DNA of 64,000 bases from Capillidium heterosporum (taxonomy: Eukaryota > Entomophthoromycota > Entomophthoromycetes > Entomophthorales > Capillidiaceae), in assembly GCA_016630905.1 (NCBI GenBank), contig WBMQ01000008.1, forward strand, positions 310,001-374,000. Direction: 5' to 3'. The stretch's first letter is position 1, and each line of letters opens with the position of its first letter. Below are positions 12,313 through 22,998 of the stretch, one piece after another. The notes under the pieces were generated by a model that saw only the letters and a program-made list of their open reading frames with translations, did no database searches and was not told the DNA's origin. The position numbers and the translations under genes were made by a program.

Positions 12313-12577
12313 ATGGATGCCACTAATGTTCAACAGGTATACTATTCAAGCTTTTAACTAGACGATGTACCGATATATTGACATTCAATTTTTATTTGAA
12401 ATTTAGAGACCAACCGTCTACCCCAGAGCTAAATTGCATAGTGACCCCGAAGTCCCTTCTTTATTTAAGTTAAAATCAAAGGCAAATGAGTTGCAAGATG
12501 TAAAAGAGAAAGTTGAAACCAAGGTAGACAATAAGCAACCTCTAGAGAAAACTCATATTCAACTTTTGGAGCGTTGA
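12313..12577 (+). CDS. Small 64-residue protein, two exons, unknown
   Basis: Exon 1 is 12313..12336 (MDATNVQQ), intron 12337..12406 with a GTATAC donor and TTTAG acceptor, exon 2 12407..12577. The product is hydrophilic, with a Pro-containing middle (RPTVYPRAKL, DPEVPSLFKL) and a charged helical C-terminal half (KANELQDVKEKVETKV). There is no signal peptide or span. A TATA box lies upstream at 12253. The family is not recognised. Phase is kept across the intron and codon choice is gene-like, but the short length leaves doubt. Confidence 0.5.
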
Positions 12578-13462
12578 AGGAAATCTATTTATTTTTTGCT
12601 AATCTTGCCAACGCAACCCCCAATCTTTGTTTACTATTCCATGCAAGAAGTTAGGGTTTTGACTTATTTATAATCAATATTTTAATAAACATGTAAAACT
12701 AAATACTGCATAATTTTAAACGAGTTGGTTGCAAATCAAGACTAATTAATGTAATATAGGTTTAAGATAGTCTTGTCTAATTTTTAACTTGTATTTTATC
12801 TCTATATTAATTCTATTTACCATCTTAATTGACATATATATATATTCAGCGCTAATCATTGTTTCTAACCTCTCTTACTATTCATCCTACTGCATTTGCC
12901 ATAGCTTTATTGCACTACCTTTTCTATAGTCAGTAAAGGGATACCTAAGGTATTGTGCCTTGTCATTTCATCCGATTTAAGCAAGCTAAATACTCCATAA
13001 AAGGTATACAAAAGTTTAATGATAAACAGCGCTTCAATACATTTTATGTCTAAATTTGCGAAAAGTAAATTTGAAATCGGCTGTTTATTCAATTCATCAG
13101 TTCGTTGAAGATGGAAAACTTATTATATGGGTGATTTGATAAACTATGTGGAGCTTTATCAACATGTTATATATATAGGTTTAAATAGTTGAAAGATGGA
13201 AGGATTCAAAGTTTAAAAGCAAATTGATAATGCTCAAAAATCTAAGTAGATTTGAACAGAATATAGTTCTAAATTTAAAATAACCTTGCTGCATTTATAA
13301 ATAGTATTCTATAGTCGTGTTAGAACTAAAAGGTTTATACAAAGACATCCACAGTACAAATAAACCAGTGGCCATCCAAACACATCTTTCTATACATATT
13401 AATGAAATAATAAAAACAATTCTCTGCTTAAATGTAAGCAAATAAATAGCTAAACATCAATC
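12578..13462. other. Convergent intergenic region
   Basis: AT-rich spacer between convergent genes; the 61-codon minus-strand frame at 12907-13092 is not supported by anything else. Confidence 0.4.
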
Positions 13463-14937
13463 CTAAATTAAACCTAGGTCGTTAGGTGGGACCTTTTTAG
13501 CGTTAGTCATTTGAAGATTCCCATCAAGTGTACTTTTAGGGGTCGGAGTCGAAGTTCCAGATCGCATAATCTCCAAGTTGTAGGGGGTGGGAGTAGTACT
13601 TCCTGAATCTATGTAATGATAGGCATCCATATCGATCTCTGGTTCTATTTAGGTGAGCATTTCTTAGATTAAAAAAGTACCTGGCGTCATTGGGTGGGAA
13701 TCATAAGCCAAATGCAAAGCCGATTCCATAGAAAATTTTACTGATGAGTTGGCACTGGCATTTTCTCCCAATTGGAAGCTACCCGATCCGAAACGACCTT
13801 GAGCCTGGAAGGTAGCTTCAACAGTTTGCTTTTCCAAGTTCGCAATCTCAGCCATCAAATCCTCGATGATAAGTTGGTGGTTTTTTTCTTCCTCCAATTG
13901 AAGTTCTTCTTGCAGTTCGACAACCTGCTTATTGCGCACTTCCAATTCCTCATTTAACTGAAATATAAGTAAAAGGTATATGATGGTAGCTTACTTTGCT
14001 TAATTCGAATTCATCCTTTAGTAGAGCTGAGTTTCGTTGTTCGATGTACTTCTCTTCGAGAGCAACCTTCTTATGTAACTTCTCGAGCTCAACTGAAAGT
14101 AATAAGTTTTGAAAGTCAGATGGAAAGTTATAGTTACCTTTTAAAGTTTGGTTGGTGAGCTTCAGTTGGTTGTAAGACTGCTTCGTCTCATAGAGTTGCT
14201 TCTGAACCAAATCATATTCTTCGGCTTGCTATAAATGGTTCAGATAAAGAGATAAATTAGTAAAACGTACCTGTTCATACAGCCTTTTCCTCATTTCGAT
14301 GCGTCGGTTAAGGATCTTTTGGCCGTTCATATAACTATCCGTAGACTTAAGAAGCTCTCTTTCTAGTTGGCCGCACATGGCTTCAAGTTTCTGAGATGGG
14401 TTCAACGTTTTCTCAGTACGGGATAACCCTGGCTTTATGAAGCTGGATGATCTTGAACGATGTGGTGAGTTACGTCCACTACCTCCTTCAACAACAAATA
14501 TACTCTTTTCAGAACCGATGCTCGAGGCACGGGAACGTCGATGTATGTTCGTTTCGGATAGGTCTTGGCTGGAGCGTCTCGAGTGGCTGTAAGTTGATCC
14601 AGAAGTTTCAGCCAACGTCCTAGAGCCATCTTCACTACCAAATGTTTCGGAGTTGGCTTTACTAGAGGGAAGGTCGATGTCCACTAAATCTTTAAAGTCG
14701 GTAGGGTCACCTACATTGAACGTATCGTAGGCGTACTTACATATCCCTGCCAAGGATAAAGTTGGTTGGAAGATAGTGATCTTGTGGGCACCTTGGTTGA
14801 TATCCATAAAGTACTCTGACAAACTCCCTAAAGTTGAAATAAAGTGTTAGAACTAAAATATGGGGCGATTTTCGAGCAGGTTGGAAAGGTTCTTGGATAA
14901 TGAACTTACTTATCTTATGTTTGAGCTGGTAGGCCAT
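13463..14937 (-). CDS. Coiled-coil protein, unknown function
   Basis: Six exons on the minus strand: 14910..14937, 14271..14827, 14138..14228, 13995..14092, 13681..13957, 13463..13644; 410 residues. The N-terminal 60 residues (YFMDINQGAHKITIFQP, LAGICKYAYDTF) look folded. A Ser/Arg-rich disordered region follows (SHSRRSSQDL, RRSRASSIGSEKS), with many RxxS sites that suggest kinase control. Residues about 160-310 form a long coiled coil (KLEAMCGQLERELL to ELQEELQLEEEKNHQL). The tail has two TPTP motifs (STTPTPYN, STPTPKS). It is probably a cytosolic scaffold or tether; the family is not recognised. Confidence 0.7.
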
Positions 14938-15855
14938 GGTGGATACAATTGTAAATGTAGTTGCTTAATTAGGTGTAGTTACTTTGAGTCGAACCTGTTA
15001 TGGATATTATCCACCTTCAAAAACTAATTTCAAACTAAGATGAGATCGTGAACAGTCCCATGCTTCTTTCATTTGAACTTTGTTCAATCAACGCTTCCAT
15101 CCAAAACCATCTGGTATAGAGCGTTTTTATTGGTTGTTAGTCTTGTACAGCTATTTCAAACGGTAGAGACCAGAATTCAAGGTTTGTTTACTTCCTGATG
15201 ACATTCAAATATATGCCATTTCTTCAAAATGTTCCTATTGAATAAACTTTATATTTTAAATCTATTACTCTGTTCAGATACCAATGTAGCTTTTTATAAT
15301 TTAGCTTGTAGAAACTTACTCAATTAACCAAGACATAGTATACTAATTTTGAGAATTGCTCTTTCACAGTTATAAGCTTAGGCATGTGCAACTATATTGA
15401 AGGAAAATATAGAAATTCGAATTTACTATATTTCTCTTGGGAGCCAGTATCAGCCATTACTTTGAATAACCACCCCAAAGTGATCGTTAGCTTTCAAATT
15501 ATCATTTAATCAAAGATAATAGTATAGATCTATCGATCACATATTTTTACAAATCGACAATTATTAGTAAACTATCCCAATGTAATGTGTAATAAAAGAT
15601 GCAATAGCTTTTCGATTTAAATAGCATACAGCTACCTCTGTTGGAAATCATAGGATAACTTACTGCTAAATATACTATATCCTAATATGTACTTAAAATT
15701 GACCACAGTTAACGATAATGGTCTGATAGCAAATTCTCTCACTAACAATAGCAACAGCTCCCATCTTTCAGTTATGTCCATCCCTCAATAACCTTTCCAA
15801 AAAATTTATCAATTAGCCCATTGACTTGAGAAAACATACTTAAGAACAGAGATTT
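14938..15855. other. Intergenic region outside the left arm
   Basis: AT-rich spacer upstream of the coiled-coil gene and up to the edge of the inverted duplication at 15856; no gene seen on either strand. Confidence 0.4.
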
Positions 15856-15916
15856 GTTGGTATTTTTTCCATAGTTGGCCATAGTCAAGTTGCCCCTCCC
15901 TACAATCTATTAGCCA

Positions 15917-16282
15917 TCAATTTACATTGCTTACTTTACCACTATGCTTTAGTTTAAAGCTCTCATCTACAAACCTTTTGCCGTAGATGGACCTGCCACC
16001 GGACCCGTTGAAATTGACAAAGTCGCCACCGTGAGCTACCGACTTTGGAACGATGCGATGGATCCTACTATGTCGGTAGCCAAAGCCTTTTTCTCCGGTA
16101 CATAAAACTCGGAAGTTCTCAGCTGTCTTGGGCACGACGTCGCTACGTAGCTGCATGACGATACGGCCTACATCCAGTTCGTTTATCGCTATGTCGAAAT
16201 AGACTCGTGGGAGGATGGTGGCGGCATGTACGAATGCAAAAAAGTATAGTAGGAATGTATAAATATCGATAGCTGGTAGCAT
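15917..16282 (-). pseudogene. Truncated secreted cyclophilin copy (left arm)
   Basis: Reverse-oriented partner of the right-arm gene at 34665..35262. It keeps the signal peptide start at 16282 ([14 protein letters not shown]) and exon 1 through FKLKHSG, then the intron. Only the first 44 or so bases of exon 2 lie inside the duplicated block, which ends at 15856 in the middle of NGSQFFIT. The cyclophilin core is therefore incomplete (no C-terminal half). A read through the unspliced intron stops at about 15917. It is probably non-functional; the intact copy is in the right arm. Confidence 0.85.
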
Positions 16283-17604
16283 TGTTAATTTAGCCTCCAG
16301 TATAAAGGCACTTTTTATAAAAATAACTGCTTTGTAAAATCTGCTATTTATACTCTGGATATACGATGATCGACGGTTTCTTCTATTGCTTCCCATGTTT
16401 TACTAAAGTGGGGTGACTGACATTAAAACTAGGCAAGGATCGTTGTGATTCATATTTCAGTACAAACCTATGCACTGCATCCCACTTATTTGCAGCAAGG
16501 CATTTCATCTAAATTGAGTTATATAGATAAACTGTAGCTCAGCTTTGCAAAGATGGGGTTTTGCTTTATAACGGGTTGTCACTGTCTAAAGTACAGTCCA
16601 AGTAAATAGCACACTATATACTATGAAGCGGGCAGTTTTGATTTATATAAGCACAAGGGTGCAAATAAAGTACCTGTCGAAACTCAAGCAGGATGCAGGT
16701 TTGCTTTTTATTTGTAATCTCAATACCCTGTACCGGCTTGTCAACTTGGATTGACGTGTCATCTGCAATGAATCCAACCAATTCGGAGCATGGCACCTAT
16801 TTGATGGTGGCGTGTCCTTGGTATAGTGCTGCCATCAAATGTATATACAAGTTGGAATAGGACTACTCCAGATTGTATATAGTATATTTCATTCGTGGCT
16901 GCGGCTAGGTACAGTGGTGCTGTCGCTATCTCTACTACCGGTATTCTAGAAATGCCGCCACTAATTTCTTTGGTGGGTAGATGATGGTCTGTACTTGCCT
17001 ATCCAATGCCAATTTAATGTACCACTGTATCCAGGTTGGCCATTTTAGTTTGTAGTATCGGTATATAACGTCCTTATATAAATAGAGTTGTGTTCTGCAT
17101 GGCTAGTCTATATAATTAGATACTACATTCAATTCCACAGCTTTTAAGTTGGAGTTGTACTTGTAAATGTAAATGCTAGATTGATTCTAAATGGCTATTA
17201 TAGTACTCGAGATTTATATACAATACATTTATGGCATAAGTTCATCGAAATGTAAAAGCTTATCAAAAACTCAAATTGGACATACATAAGTAGATTTAAC
17301 AAGGATAGCATATATGGTATAGATGATGTAATGGGCTTCAGATAGGAAATAGATAGAAGGTTAGGGAAGTAAAGTGCTTTTCCCTACGTAAACTTGAACT
17401 TGGCTTACTAAAATGAAGGGGTTGAAATAGTTTAAGTCTGGTATAGAAAGCGTAAATACTTTGGACTAGTTAGGAGTAGGAGTTGCAGGAAGGATAGGAG
17501 GAGTGTAGACGGTAGTATGTGCAAGAACAATAGTATGTGCAAGAACGGCAGTATGTGTGAGGAATGTAGAAGAGATAGGAAGAATAGTGGCGGTCTGGAA
17601 ACAT
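16283..17604. other. Intergenic part of the left arm
   Basis: Space between the MSC gene's stop and the cyclophilin start. A 60-codon frame at 16614-16796 (right copy 34151-34333) lacks an ATG but is flanked by an acceptor-like ATAG and a donor-like CAGGTACT. It could be a stray exon; I could not join it to anything. Confidence 0.35.
17514..17556. repeat. Short tandem repeat in the 3' flank of the MSC gene
   Basis: About three units of AGTATGTGCAAGAAC plus a 3-base spacer, just after the stop codon of the minus-strand MSC gene. The same repeat occurs in the right arm at 33391..33433. Confidence 0.7.
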
Positions 17605-18993
17605 CTACGCAAGACCCCAGTGGTTATAATCATGGCCATTCTCCTGTTTTACTTGGGATTTAACGCGACCACAGAGCTGCAGCTTAAGGGAGGTCAACGC
17701 CCATAGGATGAAGTAGAGGGATGGGTAGCGTTCAAAAGGCTGCATAACGCTAGCTCGAATACGAGCCACCCATAAAAACCGATTCTCTTTGTTGTGGCAG
17801 CGTCGAGCCTATCATAGCGTTAGCAGTCAAGTCCCATATATAAGCTTACCGTAAATATCAATAGATTGAGGACCTCGTTGGAAATACCGATCACCAACTC
17901 TGCAACTAACTTGATAAGCAAGAGGGTGAAAAACGTAAAAATGGCTATGGCTACAGAGTAGCTAGGCTCTAAGCTCAGTTAGTACTGGTAAAACGGTCAA
18001 ATCTACTGTTTGGGGTCGGCGCCTGCGACTTGAGTCTGCTTGTCCTTTCGAAGTTTGTTGAGCTGGGCCCAGGCATATTCTTTGAGGCTGATTACGTCAC
18101 AAAGTTTGCCGATTTGGGCCCACAAAGATGATTCTGTATTGGTTGCGTTGTGAGTTGCGCTGCACTTGTAGGTGGGTTGAGGCGTGCTGGAAGCGGGCGG
18201 AAGGTGGTCTAAGTTCTTTTCATACCACATTTCATCGGAAGTAGCTACAGCGTCCTTGTCGCTGGTGATCGACTTTCCAATTGAGTGGTGGATGAGGTAC
18301 TCGTAAGGCTCAGATAGTTTGGTGGGTTTGACATCGTGTGGGTGGCCAGTTGCACCTTCTTTTTGATATTGCAAGCAGAGGGCCAGGTCAATGAGCTTTT
18401 TAGCTCGGATATCCTGGATGAGACATTGCTTGGTCCCCCGAGATTGGAGGCCAAAGTTCACCTCATTCTCACAGTTCAGTTGGCTGACTGGGTTGTGTAG
18501 GAGTTGGTGAACGTGGTTTTCCAACATTTTGACAGCTTCATCGATATGTGGTAGACGATTGCAGCTGAAGTCGGTGTTGGGGTCGTGATAGGCTTTACCG
18601 AGCATCTTGAAGAATGAGTGCCGGTAGAAGGCACTATCGGGACGGTACTCAACTTTGTAGTAACCAGGTCCACATTTGAGTACTTTGCCGTCGAGGCATT
18701 TGGCATCCTTGGTCCAAGGCTGGCATTGGCGGAAGCTCTGAGAACCTAGTAAACTTAGTGGAATGTACAAACTAAAACTTACGGAAAGTGGTTGCGAAGT
18801 AGAGTCCAAGAGAGGTAAGGTACCCGACGGTGAACACACTAGTGAGCGTCACCATCAGGTACGAGATGCTGTAGAGGGTTGCAGCGATATGCTGTGGCTG
18901 GAGTATCATTTTCAGTTGTTTGGATGGAAAGCTGAATTTTGGAAACGTAGCCATTTTTATCTCAAACTTTGTGGATTCAAACTCAAATGCCAT
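17605..18993 (-). CDS. MSC-domain (Man1/Src1/Heh-like) inner nuclear membrane protein, left copy
   Basis: Four exons on the minus strand: 18783..18993, 18007..18745, 17850..17973, 17605..17808; 425 residues. A short N-terminal tail is followed by membrane span 1 (about 39-66), a Cys-rich lumenal domain, span 2 (about 322-344, VAIAIFTFFTLLLIKLV) and a basic tail. The lumenal block C-x8-C-x7-C (Cys78, 87, 95; QCQPWTKDAKC, GKVLKCGPGYY) and the later IDEAVKMLENHVHQLL with a following Cys match the MSC domain of Man1, Src1 and Heh proteins. The N-terminal HeH/LEM helix-extension-helix domain normal for this family is absent; no upstream exon for it was seen. The family is inferred from motif spacing. 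This copy keeps a full frame; the right copy does not. Confidence 0.68.
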
Positions 18994-19246
18994 AGTTCTA
19001 TCCAATAGGACGCTATGTTTGCCTTCTATGTTTTCACCTTGTGTAAGAATAACTGCGACTAATCCTAGTAATGCAAACGGGTTCTACTGCTCTGTAAAGT
19101 ACATGTTGGAGTATAGTATAGCCACTGGCTTTATATGTGTGTTTGGGAGGATATACTCAATGCAAAAGCCTACCGGCCATGGCATATTTCAGCTGTTTGA
19201 GGAAACCCATCATGGGCTTGCAAATCGAAGCAGTAGGCTATTGTAG
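18920..19246 (+). other. Open frame on the strand opposite the MSC gene start
   Basis: A 108-codon frame partly antisense to MSC exon 1; the right arm has the same frame at 31702..32028 (minus). The predicted peptides are the same in both arms although three base differences fall in it. It has no ATG at its start and no known motif; probably chance, see findings. Confidence 0.2.
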
Positions 19247-19763
19247 CGAACCAGTGATCCTCAAATATATCCTATAGACAAAGCTCTTTTATAATTACAA
19301 AAGAATATGGCAGCCTACTTTTTACCACACTTCAGCTTTGAGCTTCCTCACTGTTGTGATGCTGAACCTTTGATTTCTTTGCTCTGGAACAACCCTTCTC
19401 ATTTTGCCGAAGAAAACCAAACGTCGATAACTTTCCCAAAGATACTATTCAAGATACTTGATCAAATGTCCTTATCAAAGGCTTTTAGACCAATAACTGT
19501 TGGATTCCTTTGCTAAACTTTCCAGGAGCTTGCCTATATTTTGAATTTTGCTATCGTTTCTAATATGTTACTGTATAGAAAAAGATAGCTTCCCAAAGTA
19601 GGGATGTACCTTATACTATGTGACTGCCTTCAGTAGTAAAGCTACCATTCAGTAAATGTATATATAAAATAAATAGAATTTTAAAATAAAATTAAACAGC
19701 AAATTAAATATTTAATACTTGGAAAGGCAACGTAGTAGTTATAACAGCAACTTTAGTTCAGAT
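18994..19763. other. Promoter space and left-arm/spacer border
   Basis: Holds the upstream region of the MSC gene, the edge of the duplication (19431) and about 330 bases of unique sequence up to the GH17 stop. A 69-codon ATG frame (19307-19516, plus) crosses the border and so exists whole only here. Its product (FLPHFSFELP, LLWNNPSHFAEE) matches nothing I know. Confidence 0.35.
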
Positions 19764-20798
19764 CTAACACTTAGGGGGGAACTGGTAGCCCTGCTTAGTG
19801 ATACCACCCTCCTTGAAGAGACCCCAATCAGACTTGGCTTCGTCCTGCTTCCAAGCTTCATCGAAAGCGGAGAACCAGTAGTACTGCAGACCTTCAGCCT
19901 TGGCACGGCAGTAAAACTGGTTGAAGTACAAAAGCTGGTTCTGCTGGCTAGGTACGGCATCTCCCATAACCTTACCACCGATGGGCCAGCCAGTTTCACC
20001 TAAAACGAAACGCTTGTTGGACTTTTGGGTGGCACCCTTGACTTTACCGATAGTCTGGAACAAGTGGGGGATAGCTTCAGTAACGGTAATGTTCTCCCAG
20101 TAGGGGTAGGCGTTGACCATCATGAAGTCAACAGCATCCAAAGTGGCGTGGGGGTACCACATATCCTTGGTGTCAGCGGTAGTGATTTCGATGTTAAGTT
20201 TAGCTTCGTCACGGATGTAGGTCTTGACCTTGGTGATGTAGACGGCTAACTGGTCGAAAGTCAATTCCTTGCGGTACAAGGTCTCTGAACCGACGATGAT
20301 GGCGCCGATGTTCTTCTCAAAAGTAGAGCGATATTTGCCGATAAGCTCCTTGAGCTTGGCAAACTCGTTGTCGAACTCCTGAGGGTATTGGTTCAAGAAC
20401 ATACCAAGGTAGACTTTCATACCAGTCTGCTGGGAAGCTTCGACGATGAGGCGACCTTGGTCACAGTCTATGAGACCGAAGGTACGGATGCTGTCAGTCA
20501 CTTTCTTCATGGTGTTGAAGTCTTCGACGACCTTGCTGGTTTCAGGGCACTTGCCATCCGAGTGCTTGGCGTTGTAGCCTAATCCATGCAGGATCTTGTT
20601 ACCAGAGGTGGTGGTAGATTCAGTTGGGGCAGGGGTGTTTTCAGAAGCACTGATGGTCTGGGTGGGGTTACCGAAGGCTCCGGTCGGGTCGACGATGACG
20701 GAGGCTGAGGGGTAGGTGGGCTTGTGGGTGCACTTCTTGGCGACGTTGCTGGCAACTGCCAGAGCTAATAAGGTGATTATTTGCGATACTTTAACCAT
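19764..20798 (-). CDS. GH17 cell-wall glucan endo-1,3-beta-glucosidase (Scw4/Scw11/Mp65-like)
   Basis: One intronless exon, 344 residues. It has a signal peptide (MVKVSQIITLLALAVASNVA), a short Ser/Thr/Pro-rich linker (residues 30-66) and a GH17 domain starting HGLGYNAKHSDGKCP. The proton-donor Glu is Glu172 in IIVGSETLYR (the family usually has N-E; here S-E) and the nucleophile is Glu268 in FVLGETGWP. There is no GPI-anchor signal, so the protein is secreted or loosely bound to the wall, where this family cuts or rearranges beta-1,3-glucan. Most other genes here have introns; the lack of introns and a good TATA box (20912) suggest strong expression. Confidence 0.93.
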   Translation of the reverse strand: MVKVSQIITLLALAVASNVAKKCTHKPTYPSASVIVDPTGAFGNPTQTISASENTPAPTESTTTSGNKILHGLGYNAKHSDGKCPETSKVVEDFNTMKKVTDSIRTFGLIDCDQGRLIVEASQQTGMKVYLGMFLNQYPQEFDNEFAKLKELIGKYRSTFEKNIGAIIVGSETLYRKELTFDQLAVYITKVKTYIRDEAKLNIEITTADTKDMWYPHATLDAVDFMMVNAYPYWENITVTEAIPHLFQTIGKVKGATQKSNKRFVLGETGWPIGGKVMGDAVPSQQNQLLYFNQFYCRAKAEGLQYYWFSAFDEAWKQDEAKSDWGLFKEGGITKQGYQFPPKC

Positions 20799-22007
20799 GG
20801 TGTAAATAGATGTTGATCGTAGTGGGAATGAAAATTAATTAACTAGAACTAGTGCCAAACTGAAATTAAAATGCTAGCGTTAAGAGCAACTTTACCTTGG
20901 AATTTAAATCCTTTATATAGGATATCTTTAGTGCCAAATTGATTTAACGGTTTAAGGTAGTTGCCCACTTGATATCTTATGTGCTCCCCCATCCACTCTT
21001 CGCTTAAGTTAGCTAATGAAAAGTCTTTTTTTAGAACTGTTTAAAAATAAGTGAGAGACAGCTTATTCTTAATACTTGAACACAGCCAATAGGAAGGCTT
21101 GGTGTTTGTCTTCTTGGCGAATATACTCGACTAAAAATAAATTGTCACTGTTGAAAGTTACAAGTTATAAACGACAGATAAGCCTAACAAACAGATTCCT
21201 CAGCCAATACATTGGATTCAACCTTCCTTGCACTATGATGTAACAAATTGATTCCAAGTCTATCAGAACCACTTGGTTCCTTTCTACTTTATATTTAGAT
21301 GCCTGCAGGAGAGGCAGCTATTTCATAAGCTGAAAACCGTAGAACAGTAAAAGTGGGAGGCGATTCTGGGACTGTTTCTCTTGTTGACAGTTTCGGTTGG
21401 AGAAAATTAGGGGTTGTTGTCCTTAAAACTCAATGGTTAAATTGGTATTTAACCGGAAATTAATTGTGGATGAACTCAATGGATTTGGGTTGTGGTTACT
21501 AGATTGCTTACCAAGCTATGTATTTCTTTATTGAGTAGAATGTCTTTCAAATAAATTTATTCGACGGAAGGTAGCTCAGTTGAAAGGTGTATTCTCCGAT
21601 TGTGTGGTGTTGTATACTACAGCTGACCAGGTTCTTTTATATTTATAGTGGGAACGGATAACCAATGATTTATTCTTCAAAGGATTGAATTTTCGTAGCC
21701 AGAGTTAACAAAGTTAAGATACCTATTTGTATAGGCCAAATACTGTTTATAGATATATATCAAATCATAGATTTTATTGAAGATAGACTTTATTTTTAGG
21801 TATATATGAAATGTATATTTGGACGTGTCTAAAGCGACTTTGATGTAGAAAAATAAGTTAAAAATGGGTGCTTAACGAAATACCTATACACTAAAACGGT
21901 TATATGAAGTTATTTTAAGATATTGTTTTGAAATAAATACGAACAAAAGTAAAAAATGGCTATAATAGGGTAGATAAACTTTACTGATACTTAAGACATA
22001 TCCAAAC
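20799..22007. other. GH17 promoter and intergenic region
   Basis: AT-rich region upstream of GH17 and downstream of HEM13. Apart from the TATA box listed separately, no gene or clear site was seen. Confidence 0.4.
20912..20919 (-). promoter_or_regulatory. TATA box of the GH17 gene
   Basis: TATATAAA on the minus strand, about 115 bases before the ATG at 20798. Confidence 0.5.
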
Positions 22008-22998
22008 TCAATTCTTCCAATTGATCCAATCGGATACCTCCTTTAAACTATTCAGTGTAAACTCTTCCTTCGAATCTTTTTCTGGAATGAGGTTAAACTT
22101 CCATCTAGCAACTGGGGGCATAGAAACCAGGATATTCTCAACTCGGATACCAGGGACCTGTAAACCAAAGTGGGTGCCTCTATCGTACACCAAGTTGAAT
22201 TCAACATACCTACCTCTACGGAACTGCTGCCAGGCTCTATTAGCATCATCGTAGGGGGTACCCCTACGCTTCTCGATGATGGGGAAGTAAGCAGGGATGA
22301 AGCTGTTGGCACAACTCTTTACAAAATTGAAGACGAGGTTGGGGTCGTCAAATTTACTTTTGTCGTCACTAAGGGTCAAATTCATCAAGTCGTCAAAAAA
22401 TATACCGCCTATGCCTCGGTGTTCCTTACGATGGGGTAAGTAAAAGTACTCGTCGCAGTTGACTTTAAACTTGGGATACAGGTTGACATTGAACTTATCC
22501 AAACTCTCCTTCAAAGTTTGGTGGAAGTGTTGGGCATCCTCTTCAAATAGATAACATGGAGTCAAGTCACTACCACCACCGAACCACCATACCTTGGTGT
22601 TGTTACCAGTATCGACTTCAAAGTACCGGTAGTTCAAGTGGACGGTTGGGCAAAAAGGGTTGGTGGGGTGGAATACTAAGGATAGGCCGGTGGCTACGTA
22701 GGGTAAGTTACCTTTGGGTAAGTCGTAACCTCTCGAAGCTAGCTGCTCACGACGTTTTCTCTGAAAGTTTGTCCTTGACTACCGATACCGTTATGCCAGC
22801 TCGTTCGAAAGTTTCATCGCCTTCCAATACCATTATCCTACCGTTGTGACCTCCATTCTCCCAGCTATCTACTTCAAACTTACCAACTGTAATGTTGGAT
22901 ACTTTACACAGTTCTGCCACAATGTCATCCTGTAAAGTGTACAGGAACTTTATCATATCTTCACTGCTGAATTGTGGAGTTGAACTTGAGGTAGACAT
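22008..22998 (-). CDS. HEM13: Coproporphyrinogen-III oxidase, with a one-base frame offset
   Basis: Converts coproporphyrinogen III to protoporphyrinogen IX in haem synthesis (oxygen-dependent type). Start chosen at 22998 (MSTSSSTPQFSSEDM); without a presequence it should be cytosolic, as in yeast. Family blocks are present: FEVDSWENGGHNGRIMVL, ERAGITVSVV, HPTNPFCPTVHLNYRYFEV, WWFGGGSDLTPCYLFEED, HRGIGGIFFDDL, QQFRRGRYVEFNLVYDRGT. The N-terminal frame ends at a stop (22747..22749) just after VKDKLSEKTS, and the rest is in the +1 frame, starting no later than EQLASRGYDLPKG. No intron of normal size repairs this; 22- or 28-base segments would, but would remove the conserved SVV. A sequencing indel, a real mutation or +1 frameshifting are all possible. 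Confidence 0.88.

Larger units (their letters stand above)
15856..19431. repeat. Left arm of a 3.58 kb inverted duplication
   Basis: Matches 31517..35091 in reverse orientation. Positions pair as left + right = 50947 up to about 18040 and 50948 beyond it, so there is one single-base length difference. I counted about 19 substitutions by eye, roughly 99.4% identity. It contains a truncated cyclophilin copy and an intact MSC-domain gene. Homology ends abruptly at both sides, inside the cyclophilin coding region at 15856 and just after GATAAC at 19431. I saw no terminal repeats, target-site duplication or transposase, so it looks like a segmental duplication, not a mobile element. Confidence 0.97.

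Noticed and set aside
17605-18993. Kar5/GEX1-type nuclear fusion protein
   Set aside because: The Cys-Cys-Arg-like segment (CLIQDIRAKK..LALC) was suggestive, but the C-x8-C-x7-C block, two spans and topology fit the MSC family better.
15856-19431. Mobile element as cause of the inverted duplication
   Set aside because: No transposase, terminal repeats or target-site duplications; the arms hold ordinary host genes and end inside one.
19719-20582. Plus-strand frames over the GH17 gene
   Set aside because: Antisense shadows; the minus strand carries the complete conserved enzyme.
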